From Bryobacteraceae bacterium (lineage in GTDB: Bacteria > Acidobacteriota > Terriglobia > Bryobacterales > Bryobacteraceae), in contig JANWVY010000015.1 in NCBI GenBank assembly GCA_025056455.1, positions 1-45,838 on the forward strand: DNA of 45,838 nt, in the 5' to 3' direction. Below, in pieces: positions 25,552 through 33,947 of the stretch; the stretch's first letter is position 1; every line of letters begins with the position of its first letter. The position numbers and the translations under genes were made by a program. Under the pieces are notes generated by a model. The model made no database searches. It was not told the origin of the DNA and was given only the letters and a program-made list of their open reading frames with translations.

Positions 25552-27267
25552 TCACCAAAATAAGGCGTTCAACAAAACCGCGGCCGCTAAGATTGCCAGG
25601 CCCAAAGGCGCAGGCCGAAGATACCACGATTGGTCCTCCTCCTCGGGCTTTTCTGTGAGCGAATACACCAGACCGCGGAGCTCGGCATCCGGCTTCGGAG
25701 CGGTCAGCAGGCTTAGCCCCACCGTGACGGCAAAACAGGCGCCAAAAGCCCAGATCGCCGTCCCGAAGTTTTGCGCCATTTCACTCGGGTAGCTGGTCCA
25801 CAAGCCCAGCCATCCTCCTTTAATTCCAGGGGAGCTGCCTTTGGGCAGCGACCAGCCGTGGTGGGCGGCAGCAGCGAGGGTTCCCGCCAGAAGACCTGCA
25901 AAGGCGCCGTGGCCGGTTGCGCGTTTCCAGAACATTCCCAGCAGAAAGGTCGCAAATAGTGGGGCGTTGACAAAGGCGAACACCAGCTGGAGGAAATCCA
26001 TGATGTTGTTGAAACGTGTGGTGAGATAGGCGGCGAGAAGAGCAGCGCCCATCCCGAATACAGTGGCCATCCTCCCCATCCACAACAAATGCGAATCACT
26101 CGCCTGGCGGCGGATGTAGGCCTGATAAATGTCATAAGTCCAGACGGTGTTAAAAGCGGTGACATTGCCGGCCATGCCGGACATAAAGGATGCCAGCAAC
26201 GCCGTCAAGCCTAGGCCCAGCATACCAGCAGGGAAGTAGTGAGCAAGCAGCATGGGAATGACCATGTCGTAGTGATAGGATCCATCCTCTTTGCGCGGCA
26301 GTTGAAAGTTGCTTCCCGAGGCCGTAAGAGCCATGGCGATCATTCCAGGTAGGATCACAAGGGCTGGAAACAGCATTTTCGGTATGGCTGCGATGAGGGG
26401 AGTGCGGCGTGCGGCAGACATGGAGCGGGCGGCCATGGCGCGCTGAACTACGAGAAAATCCGTGCACCAATAGCCGAAAGAAAGCACAAAGCCCAGTCCC
26501 ATCAGCATGGCGAACCATTCGACACCCATGGGGTTGTGCGCCGGATCGTCGAGATAGCGCCAGGAGGAGGTGAAAGCTCCGGGTGCATAACCCTGGGAAA
26601 CAGCGACGTTGCCTAACCGCTCCGCGAGGGCGCTCCACCCACCGACATCCTTTAAACCCAGGAACACCAGCGGAAAAAAGCCCGCCACGATCAGAAAGAA
26701 CTGCAACACCTCGTTGTAAATGGCAGACGTCAAACCGCCCAAGAAAATATAGGCCAGCACAAAGAAGGCAGAAAGCAGAATGCTGGCATGGAAGTTCCAA
26801 CCAAGCAAGGCAGTAAGCAGGATGCCCATGGCATAGAGCGAGATGCCCGAGGAAAATACCGTCATGGCGGCAAAAGAGACAGCGTTGAAGCCGCGCGTTT
26901 TCTCATCGAAGCGAAGCTTGAGATATTCGGGAACGGAACGCGCGCGGGAGCCATAGTAGAAAGGCATCATGAAGACACCGACGAAGACCATGGCGGGCAC
27001 GGCTCCCACCCAGTAGAAATGGCTGGTAGCCAGGCCATATTTTGCTCCGGAAGCCGCCATTCCCATGACCTCCTGCGCGCCAAGGTTGGCGGACAGAAAC
27101 GCTAGTCCCGTGATCCAAGCTGGAATCGAGCGGGCGGAGAGAAAAAAATCTTCGCTGGTTTTCATGTGGCGTTTGAGCAGGTAGCCGATCGTGGTGACGA
27201 AGGCGAGGTAAACCAGCAGGATGAGCCAGTCCACGAGGCTCAGTTCGATGCGAAACATAAGGCTCAT
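25552..27267 (-). CDS. Sodium:solute symporter (SSS/SGLT family), probable galactose or sugar uptake
   Basis: About 571 residues from ATG 27267; ATG 27258 is an alternative, and neither has a strong ribosome site. It has thirteen or so hydrophobic segments in the SSS order: SLVDWLILLVYLAFVTTIGY, then the signature SEDFFLSARSIPAWITGLAF, then AQEVMGMAASGAKYGL, FLGGLTSAIYNEVLQFF, and LGLTALLASFMSGMAGN. Transport is coupled to sodium entry. Twenty-six bases separate it from the small membrane protein gene, followed by galK, so galactose or a close sugar is the likely substrate. A divergent sulfatase starts 82 bases away. Confidence 0.88.
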   Translation of the reverse strand: MSLMFRIELSLVDWLILLVYLAFVTTIGYLLKRHMKTSEDFFLSARSIPAWITGLAFLSANLGAQEVMGMAASGAKYGLATSHFYWVGAVPAMVFVGVFMMPFYYGSRARSVPEYLKLRFDEKTRGFNAVSFAAMTVFSSGISLYAMGILLTALLGWNFHASILLSAFFVLAYIFLGGLTSAIYNEVLQFFLIVAGFFPLVFLGLKDVGGWSALAERLGNVAVSQGYAPGAFTSSWRYLDDPAHNPMGVEWFAMLMGLGFVLSFGYWCTDFLVVQRAMAARSMSAARRTPLIAAIPKMLFPALVILPGMIAMALTASGSNFQLPRKEDGSYHYDMVIPMLLAHYFPAGMLGLGLTALLASFMSGMAGNVTAFNTVWTYDIYQAYIRRQASDSHLLWMGRMATVFGMGAALLAAYLTTRFNNIMDFLQLVFAFVNAPLFATFLLGMFWKRATGHGAFAGLLAGTLAAAAHHGWSLPKGSSPGIKGGWLGLWTSYPSEMAQNFGTAIWAFGACFAVTVGLSLLTAPKPDAELRGLVYSLTEKPEEEDQSWYLRPAPLGLAILAAAVLLNALFW

Positions 27268-27349
27268 TGTATCGATGCGCGATTTTTCGCTTGGCCGATC
27301 AGTTGCAGGGCCTGCTGCGGCCGGGGAAGTTGTTCTATTGTAGTGGCGA

Positions 27350-28699
27350 ATGTTGCGACGCGATTTCCTTCCCATCCTGGCCGGCGCGGGTCTGTCCCTG
27401 CCTGCGCCCGCTCAAACCACGGCCCGGCCAAACTTTATCGTCATTTGCACCGATGATCAAGGAATTGGGGATGTGGGCTGCTATGGTGGGCCAGAAGCGA
27501 AGACGCCGCATCTGGACCGGCTGGCAGCATCTGGCGTCCGGTTTACGAACTGGCACGCGAACTCGCCGGTTTGTTCCCCCTCGCGCGCTAGCTTGCTCAC
27601 GGGTAAGTATCCTCAAAACGCTGGCATCCCTCAGATTCTGTTTTCTCATCCGGAATTCAACGTTGCGGGACTTAAGAAGGGTGAGAAGACGTTGGCCTCG
27701 GAGTTGAAGAAATTGGGATACCGCACAGCGGCGATTGGCAAGTGGCATCTGGGCAGCAAGCCCGAAAGTGGCCCTCTCGCGCAAGGCTTTGACGAGTGGT
27801 TTGGGTTTTATTCGGGCTGGATTGATTATTACTCCCACCGGTATTACACCCTGGGCGGGCAGCCGGTTTTTCACGATCTCTGGCGGAACGAGCAAGAGGT
27901 GTTCGAAGAACCGGCCTATCAAACCGAGATGCTGGCGCGAGAGGCCAAGAACTTTCTTTCTCGCCAAAGCTCCACCCGGCCGTTCTTTTTGTATTTAGCG
28001 TTTGGCGCGCCCCATTATCCGATGATGGCGCCGAAGAAATATCTCGATCGTTTCCCGGCCAGTATGGACCGGGACCGGCGCATGCACTTAGCCATGGTCT
28101 CGGCTATCGATGACGCCATTGGCGATTTGGTCCAGCAGCTACAAAGCCGCGGTTGGCATCAAAACACGGTGATTTTTTTTCAAAGTGACAACGGGGCGAC
28201 GCGAGAGGAGCGCGCCGATCATCGCGGCCGGCCCTATCAGGGTGGCAGCAACCTGCATTACCGGGGCTACAAAGGAAGCTTGTTTGAAGGTGGCATCCGT
28301 GTACCAGGGATTCTCAGCTGGCCCGCCAAGATCAAGCCCAAACAAACCAGTGACGCCACCTTGCTGGCGATGGACATCCTGCCGACGTTTCTGAAGTGGG
28401 CTGGAGCGACGCCACCGGAAGACGTCGACGGTGTAGACATCTCTCCGGTCGTTTTCGAAGGGAAAGCGAGTGTTCATGAGGATGTATTTTGGGAGTACGA
28501 CGGGCAGCGCGCGATCCGGAACGGGCCCTGGAAACTCATGGAAGGCTATCGCGAGGGCTTGGGCCTCAAACTCCAGCCGGGTTTCTGGCTGTCCAATTTA
28601 GAAGAGGATCCCTCGGAAAAGAAGGACTATGCGCTTCAACGCCCGGAGGTAGCAAGGGAACTGCTTGCGCGACTGCGCAAGCACCGCTGGAAATCGTAA
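27350..28699 (+). CDS. Sulfatase (type I, Cys-dependent), exported
   Basis: 449 residues. The N-terminus MLRRDFLPILAGAGLSLPAPAQ looks like a Tat or Sec signal. The sulfatase signature CSPSRASLLTGKYP carries Cys75, which must be converted to formylglycine. Other active-site parts are CTDDQGIGDVG (metal Asp pair), GKWHLGSKPESG, FFQSDNGATREERADHRG and GSLFEGGIRVPGILSWPAK. It removes sulfate esters, probably from a polysaccharide outside the cytoplasm. It is divergent from the galactose uptake genes across an 82-base spacer, so sulfated galactans are a plausible source. No formylglycine-generating enzyme or anaerobic maturase is in the window. Confidence 0.93.
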   Translation: MLRRDFLPILAGAGLSLPAPAQTTARPNFIVICTDDQGIGDVGCYGGPEAKTPHLDRLAASGVRFTNWHANSPVCSPSRASLLTGKYPQNAGIPQILFSHPEFNVAGLKKGEKTLASELKKLGYRTAAIGKWHLGSKPESGPLAQGFDEWFGFYSGWIDYYSHRYYTLGGQPVFHDLWRNEQEVFEEPAYQTEMLAREAKNFLSRQSSTRPFFLYLAFGAPHYPMMAPKKYLDRFPASMDRDRRMHLAMVSAIDDAIGDLVQQLQSRGWHQNTVIFFQSDNGATREERADHRGRPYQGGSNLHYRGYKGSLFEGGIRVPGILSWPAKIKPKQTSDATLLAMDILPTFLKWAGATPPEDVDGVDISPVVFEGKASVHEDVFWEYDGQRAIRNGPWKLMEGYREGLGLKLQPGFWLSNLEEDPSEKKDYALQRPEVARELLARLRKHRWKS

Positions 28700-28790
28700 T
28701 TTGCCGACCACCAGTTGGCCCGGGTTAGAGCGGTCTCAAGGCTCAAATTTGGCGGGTGGAATCGGCTTTCAAATTCCTGTTCAGGAGGGT

Positions 28791-29183
28791 TCATCGGCCG
28801 GCGCCGATGGCGCGGCGGTTTGCCGCTAGAACCCACTCCAGCAAGCGCCTCTCGAAGGGAACGGCGAGGTAGTCGGCTGCTCCCGCTTCCAGGGCGTCGA
28901 GCCATTCGGCGGCGTTTGGCAGCCGGCTCACCACAACAACGGGGACCTCCAACGCGGCAGCCGCTTCTAAGACCTCGCCCAGAGACCGATCTCTCATTGG
29001 ACACAGGATGAGGTCCGGGGCGGCCTTGGCGAGAGCTTCAATCCGGTCGTTTTTCGTTTCGGGCAAGCTGTCGAGGACCAGCAGCGGATGTTCCGGTAAG
29101 CAGCGACCGAGGTCCTGCTGAAGAGCCGAGTCAAGACCGACTAACAGCAGGCGCGGCAGGGGAAGCAGGGCCGGGGCAAACAT
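28791..29183 (-). CDS. Receiver-like (CheY-fold) protein lacking the phosphoacceptor Asp
   Basis: About 130 residues from ATG 29183, which has GAAGAGG seven bases upstream; the longer frame starts at TTG 29207. The fold pattern is that of a response-regulator receiver: LLLVGLDSALQQDLGRCLP, DLILC at strand 3, VPVVVVSRLPNAAEW at strand 4, and AGAADYLAVPFERRLLEWVL at strand 5. The usual acidic pair after strand 1 is reduced, strand 3 ends in Cys61 where Asp is phosphorylated, and the Lys of strand 5 is Val. It is therefore a pseudo-receiver that would not be phosphorylated in the normal way. There is no output domain. The neighbour is a universal stress protein, 104 bases away. Confidence 0.65.
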   Translation of the reverse strand: MFAPALLPLPRLLLVGLDSALQQDLGRCLPEHPLLVLDSLPETKNDRIEALAKAAPDLILCPMRDRSLGEVLEAAAALEVPVVVVSRLPNAAEWLDALEAGAADYLAVPFERRLLEWVLAANRRAIGAGR

Positions 29184-29287
29184 CAAGACCTCTTCACCAA
29201 GCAACAAAGTCGCTGGAACTCAGAAATCTTCTCAGGCTGTGCGAGAAATTTTCTCGGGGTCCAGAGAGGCGGATGAAAACGGGCCGC

Positions 29288-30151
29288 CTAGATGCTCAAC
29301 ACCGGGCAGGGGGACTCCCGGATGATGGCGTAATCTTGCGAGCGCAGCCGGCCGATCAGAGATGGTCCGCTGCGGTGGATCACCACCAAATCGGCATTGA
29401 GCTTCCGCGCCAAGCGAGCAATGACTTCCTCCGGAGGACCAATCTCAACATAGGTTTCAACGCTCGAGCCGACCTTTTGCTGGAGCCGGCCTAGGTCGGC
29501 CTTGGCCTGCTCGAGAAGGAAATGGCGAAACGCGGCTTCATCAAAGCCGGGCCCAGCGACTTCCGCGATGTGCACCGCATGAACCAAGTTCAACGAGGCA
29601 CCTAAGCAGCTGGCGAGCTCCAGGCCGAACTTCAAAACTGGTTCACTGTGTTCATCCCGGTTCACAGCACACAGAATGTTTCGGTAGGGAAATCCGGTAT
29701 GATGATCAACCTCCTCGGCGTGGCTATCTGTCCACACGGGACAACTGGCGTCGTGGAGCACCTTGGCGGACACCGAGCCAAGCAGCAATCTCCGGAAGCG
29801 GCCAAATCCCCGTGTCGGGAGCATGATCAGATCCACCTTCGCCGCCGCCGCGTGTTCCAGGATGGCGTGCGCAGGCTCGCCCCGCACAATGAGGATCTCC
29901 GGCTGGAGACTCTCGAAATGAGTTTGAGCGAATTGTGCTAGTTGCTGGCGGGCATACTCACCCAGAGATTGGGGATCTACGGTTTCCACCCAGGCCTGGC
30001 CGTCGAAGTAGGCGGGCGGGCTGACCTCATAGGCGTGGATCAGCGTAAGCTGCGCCTGGAAGTAATGTGCGAAGGAAGCCACTCGCGGCGCGATTCTCTC
30101 CGAGCGGCGCGAGAAATCAACTGGGAACAAGATTTTGGTAAATCGCAGCAT
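29288..30151 (-). CDS. Universal stress protein, tandem UspA domains
   Basis: 287 residues made of two Usp domains (about 1-140 and 150-287). The first ends in the ATP-binding pattern TRGFGRFRRLLLGSVSAKVL (G-2x-G-9x-GS). The second ends HRSGPSLIGRLRSQDYAII, a degenerate version that probably does not bind ATP. N-terminal strands KILFPVDFSRRSERI and NILCAVNRDEHSEPV open the domains. Tandem Usps are cytoplasmic stress or dormancy proteins of undefined chemistry. GGGGAG lies just before the ATG. It is a single gene, with a pseudo-receiver downstream. Confidence 0.9.
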   Translation of the reverse strand: MLRFTKILFPVDFSRRSERIAPRVASFAHYFQAQLTLIHAYEVSPPAYFDGQAWVETVDPQSLGEYARQQLAQFAQTHFESLQPEILIVRGEPAHAILEHAAAAKVDLIMLPTRGFGRFRRLLLGSVSAKVLHDASCPVWTDSHAEEVDHHTGFPYRNILCAVNRDEHSEPVLKFGLELASCLGASLNLVHAVHIAEVAGPGFDEAAFRHFLLEQAKADLGRLQQKVGSSVETYVEIGPPEEVIARLARKLNADLVVIHRSGPSLIGRLRSQDYAIIRESPCPVLSI

Positions 30152-30295
30152 TGCTCCCCTCCCCCTTGGGGCCCGGGCTTTTCTGATCCGATGGCCGGGT
30201 CTCCGCCACTTAGCTTAACCTAGTCGAGGAGCGCTCTCCTACTCCGGGTATGCTTGCGAGCCCGCTCGTTGCAGAGCCAACCTTGGGGGATGCGG

Positions 30296-31021
30296 CTATC
30301 GATAGCGGCCGCGAAGTTGATTCCAGCGAATCAAAAACAGTTCGCCAAAGGCGCGTAGCCCGCTGGCCAGACTGACCCGCGTGCCCTCGACGTTGGCCCA
30401 CCGCACGGGCACCTCAACGGCAACAAAACCCAGTTTTCTCGCCAAAAAAAGATCCTCGACATCAAAACCGAATCCATCGATTTGTTGGCGGGAGAAGATC
30501 TCTTTGGCTGCCGCCGCGCTGTAGAGTTTAAAACCACACTGAGTATCGCGGTGAGGCAGTCTCATGATGAGCCGCATGACGAAGTTGAAAAAGCGGCCCG
30601 AGGCTTCGCGAAAAGCCGGTTGGTGCACACTCACCAGGGAACGGTCAAGGGCCCGGGAACCGAAGGCGACATCCGCCTGGGCGCGCGCGGCGGCCTGCAT
30701 CAGCTTGTCAAATTCTTCGATGGGCGTGGAGAGATCTGAATCCGTAAACAGCCGCCAATCCCCTTGAGCGCAGAGCATGCCATGGCGGACAGCATAGCCT
30801 TTGCCGCGATTGCCGGGATTGGAAACGAGCCGAATGCAGGGGTGTTGCTGGGCGAACCGTCTCACAACTTCTGCGGTACGGTCACGCGATCCGTCATCGA
30901 CCACGAGAATCTCAAACCATTTCCAGCTACGCTGCGACGCCCAGGAAAGTAGCTGGGTGAGCGTGGGCGGCAGCCGTTGCTCTTCGTTATAGGCCGGAAC
31001 AATGATCGAGAGGGAGTGCAA
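30296..31021 (-). CDS. Family 2 glycosyltransferase, dolichyl/undecaprenyl-phosphate glucosyltransferase-like
   Basis: 241-residue GT-A transferase. The nucleotide-binding start is [15 protein letters not shown], then VDDGSRDRT (residues 41-49), [15 protein letters not shown], and the metal-binding DSD in FTDSDLSTP (residues 94-96). Acceptor-loop blocks are [14 protein letters not shown] and [14 protein letters not shown]. This pattern is close to the Alg5/DPG-synthase branch that loads glucose on a polyprenyl phosphate. There is no long C-terminal membrane part. It starts with TTG, with a TGA two codons upstream and no Shine-Dalgarno site, so it may be leaderless. It is divergent from lysS. 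Confidence 0.85.
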   Translation of the reverse strand: MHSLSIIVPAYNEEQRLPPTLTQLLSWASQRSWKWFEILVVDDGSRDRTAEVVRRFAQQHPCIRLVSNPGNRGKGYAVRHGMLCAQGDWRLFTDSDLSTPIEEFDKLMQAAARAQADVAFGSRALDRSLVSVHQPAFREASGRFFNFVMRLIMRLPHRDTQCGFKLYSAAAAKEIFSRQQIDGFGFDVEDLFLARKLGFVAVEVPVRWANVEGTRVSLASGLRAFGELFLIRWNQLRGRYR

Positions 31022-31029
31022 GGGTCAAT

Positions 31030-31035
31030 TATAAT
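31030..31035 (+). promoter_or_regulatory. Near-palindromic -10 element between GT2 gene and lysS
   Basis: The stretch AATTATAATATT at 31028-31039 contains a perfect TATAAT reading toward lysS (31030-31035) and a perfect TATAAT on the other strand toward the GT2 gene. Start sites would give a leader of about 16 bases for lysS and an almost leaderless GT2 transcript. No good -35 is visible for either. Confidence 0.45.
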
Positions 31036-31057
31036 ATTGAGTTTCAAGGAGATACGA

Positions 31058-32557
31058 TTGTCACTGGAATATGAGCTGCTAACCCAGCGATACCACCGCA
31101 TCCGTGAGATTGAAGCTCTAGGGTTTAAATCGTATGGGCAGCGGTTTGACTTTACACACACACTGGCGCAAATCGTTGAACAGTACGGCGACAAAACGGC
31201 CGAGCAGCTGGAGCCTCGCGTGGAAGTCAAGGTGTGCGGCCGGATTCAAACCATCCGCCGCATGGGCAAGGCCGGATTTGCGCATCTTCTGCAAGGTGGC
31301 GAAAAGCTCCAAATCTACGTGCGCAAGGATGCGGTCGACGAAAAGAGCTATGCGCTGTATCAGCTCTTAGACATTGGCGACATTGTGGGCGCTTCCGGCT
31401 ACTTGTTTCGCACCCGTACGGGCGAGCTCAGCGTTCATGTCGAGCAGCTGACGTTTCTTGCAAAAACGCTGCTGTCGATGCCCGAAAAGTGGCACGGGCT
31501 CGAGGATGTCGAAACCCGCTACCGCCAGCGGTACCTGGATCTGATCGCCAACCCTGAGGTCCGAAAGACGTTTTACAAGCGGGCGAAAATCATCTCTTCG
31601 TTCCGGCGCCAGTTAGAAGACCGAGGCTTTGTAGAAGTCGAGACGCCCATGATGCAACCCATTTTTGGGGGTGCGGCCGCCAAGCCTTTCGTCACCCATC
31701 ACAACACCCTCGATATTGATCTTTATCTGCGGATTGCTCCGGAACTCTATTTAAAGCGGCTGGTTGTGGGCGGCTTAGACCGTGTGTATGAAATCAATCG
31801 CAATTTCCGCAACGAGGGCATCTCAACCAAGCACAATCCGGAATTCACGATGCTTGAGTTTTATCAGGCCTACACTGATTACCGAGGTTTGATGGACCTT
31901 TCCGAAGAGTTGTTGCGCCAGACGGCCATCGACGTCAACGGAACCACAGAGTTTGAGTTTGACGGGCGCAAGTACGACTTTGCGCGGCTTCGCCGCTTCA
32001 CCATGCGGGAGGCGATTGTGGAATTTTGGAGAGCTGGGGACAAGCCCACTCTCGACCAGCTGATGGATCCAGAATGGCTATCGCGACATTCCAGCAAGGC
32101 CACCGCCGGCGAAGCCCTCGTGGATTTGTTTGAACGAGTGGCTGAACCCCATCTTCTCGATCCCACGATCGTTTACGAGTTCCCAGTCGAGGTATCCCCG
32201 TTGGCCAAAAACAATCCCGACGATCCGCGGTTTGCAGACCGGTTTGAGATTCTTGTTGCGGGAATGGAAATCGGCAATGCTTACACGGAGTTGAACGATC
32301 CGCAGGAGCAACGGCGGCGGTTTGAAATACAGCTTGCGATGCGGGAGCGCGGCAACGAAGAAGCCCACCAAATGGATGAAGACTATATCCGGGCCTTATG
32401 TTACGGCATGCCCCCAACCGCCGGGGAGGGAATCGGGATTGACCGCCTGACCATGTTGCTGACCGGATCCAAATCGATTCGCGACGTGATCCTTTTTCCA
32501 CTGCTGCGGCCTGAAGGCGAAATCGGGTTGCTCAAGCAATTACGGTCGCTCGAATGA
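31058..32557 (+). CDS. lysS: Lysyl-tRNA synthetase (class II)
   Basis: 499 residues; charges tRNA-Lys. It begins at TTG 31058, preceded by AAGGAG 6 bases away. The longer frame to 30977 would overlap the GT2 start and lacks a ribosome site. The OB-fold anticodon domain (about 50-160) contains [20 protein letters not shown]. Class II motif 1 is in [21 protein letters not shown], motif 2 in [20 protein letters not shown], and motif 3 in [21 protein letters not shown]. Length matches E. coli LysS (505). The stop overlaps the next start (ATGA), so the permease gene is translationally coupled. Confidence 0.96.
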   Translation: MSLEYELLTQRYHRIREIEALGFKSYGQRFDFTHTLAQIVEQYGDKTAEQLEPRVEVKVCGRIQTIRRMGKAGFAHLLQGGEKLQIYVRKDAVDEKSYALYQLLDIGDIVGASGYLFRTRTGELSVHVEQLTFLAKTLLSMPEKWHGLEDVETRYRQRYLDLIANPEVRKTFYKRAKIISSFRRQLEDRGFVEVETPMMQPIFGGAAAKPFVTHHNTLDIDLYLRIAPELYLKRLVVGGLDRVYEINRNFRNEGISTKHNPEFTMLEFYQAYTDYRGLMDLSEELLRQTAIDVNGTTEFEFDGRKYDFARLRRFTMREAIVEFWRAGDKPTLDQLMDPEWLSRHSSKATAGEALVDLFERVAEPHLLDPTIVYEFPVEVSPLAKNNPDDPRFADRFEILVAGMEIGNAYTELNDPQEQRRRFEIQLAMRERGNEEAHQMDEDYIRALCYGMPPTAGEGIGIDRLTMLLTGSKSIRDVILFPLLRPEGEIGLLKQLRSLE

Positions 32558-33813
32558 GCGCTCCCCTGTTGGCAAAACACGCCCCGCGTTTTGAAATCTT
32601 TGTCGCCTTGCGCTACTTGATGGCTAAGCGCAAGCAAGCAGTGATTTCCGTTATTACGGCCATTTCGGTTCTGGGGGTGGCGGCGGGTGTGATGGCGCTT
32701 ATCATTGCGCTGGCCATCAACAACGGGTTTCGCAACACGCTCCAGCGGACGCTAGTGCGGGCAACTGCGCATGTCAGCATACTCGAGAAGCAGCCGGGCG
32801 AAGGCATCCGCGATTATGTTGCGCTCGTCGAAAAATTGCGTCGCTTACCTCATGTCCGCGGCGCGGCCCCAACGCTCTATGGAACCGTATTTCTCGCCGG
32901 TCCGGTGCGATCGTCTGGCGCTGTATTAAAGGGCATTGACTTGCGTTCGGAGATGCACCGTGCCGACGTGGCCGCTCTACTCAAGCAAGGCTCGATCGAG
33001 GATTTGGCCGAGGAGGACGGTGTGCCCGGCTTGATCATCGGCGCGCGGCTGGCGGAGACCACTGGCATGGTGCTGCACAGCCGCGTCAAGGTCATTAGTC
33101 CGCAGGGAGAACTAACGCCTTTTGGCCCGCGGCCAAGCTTTTTCTCTTTTCGTGTAGCGGGCATTTTCGAATCCCAGTTCTTCGAGCTCGATTCGGCTTG
33201 GGCATTTACGTCGTTAGCTAGTGTGCAGAAGGTGCTGGCGGTCGGGGATGTCGCAAACGCAGTGGAACTCAAGGTCGAGCCGCTGGAACAAGCCGATCAA
33301 GTGGCCCGGGCTGCCGAAACCATGATCGGGACCGAGCTCGCTGCAACGAGCTGGACAGAGCAAAACCGGCAAATCTTCGGCGCGCTGCGCATGGAGCGTA
33401 TCGTGACGGTGATTACGATCGGCCTAATTCAATTGGTGGCCGCGCTGAACATTCTCATTTCGCTCACCATGATGGTTATGGAGAAGCATCGTGACATCGC
33501 CGTGTTGATGTCCATGGGAGCAACCCGCCAGCAGATCCGGCGCATTTTTCTCTACCAGGGAGCAATGATCGGAGGGGTGGGGGCGGTGCTGGGCCTGGCG
33601 CTTGGCTACGGCCTGAGTCTGGCCGCTGAGCATTACCGCTGGGTGCCGCTTGATCAGCAGGTCTATTCGCTCAGCTATGTTCCTTTTGAGCCGCGCTGGA
33701 TCGACGGCATTTGGGTGGGAGGCGGTGCGCTCGCCGTGAGCCTGCTGGCTACGCTCTATCCCGCGCACAGTGCAACGCGCATCTTGCCGGCCGAGGCGCT
33801 GCGCTATGAGTAA
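32554..33813 (+). CDS. LolC/LolE-type ABC transporter permease
   Basis: 419-residue membrane subunit. The first transmembrane helix is [26 protein letters not shown] (about residues 29-54). A large periplasmic MacB-like domain follows (about 60-270). Three C-terminal helices ([55 protein letters not shown]) complete the LolCDE topology. The coupling loop [26 protein letters not shown] is characteristic. It would extract lipoproteins from the inner membrane together with a LolD ATPase, which is not in the window. A start overlapping lysS by four bases is a common order in Acidobacteria. LolC and LolE cannot be told apart here. Confidence 0.9.
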   Translation: MSAPLLAKHAPRFEIFVALRYLMAKRKQAVISVITAISVLGVAAGVMALIIALAINNGFRNTLQRTLVRATAHVSILEKQPGEGIRDYVALVEKLRRLPHVRGAAPTLYGTVFLAGPVRSSGAVLKGIDLRSEMHRADVAALLKQGSIEDLAEEDGVPGLIIGARLAETTGMVLHSRVKVISPQGELTPFGPRPSFFSFRVAGIFESQFFELDSAWAFTSLASVQKVLAVGDVANAVELKVEPLEQADQVARAAETMIGTELAATSWTEQNRQIFGALRMERIVTVITIGLIQLVAALNILISLTMMVMEKHRDIAVLMSMGATRQQIRRIFLYQGAMIGGVGAVLGLALGYGLSLAAEHYRWVPLDQQVYSLSYVPFEPRWIDGIWVGGGALAVSLLATLYPAHSATRILPAEALRYE

Positions 33814-33947
33814 TGGCCGTGCCGAACTGAGTTGCGAGTGCAGCCACGCGCGCAGGCGGGAGTTTTGCGGATGGCCGCCGATTTTCCGGTCCAGATCCGC
33901 ACTTCGAACTACCCATTCTCTTGCTACCCGGACCGGAAGGGCCTCCG

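Noticed and set aside
33850-33945. Rho-independent terminator between LolC/E-like and TonB receptor genes
   Set aside because: CCGGTCC and GGACCGG can pair (33886-33936) but the loop is about 35 bases and no T run follows, so it is not called.
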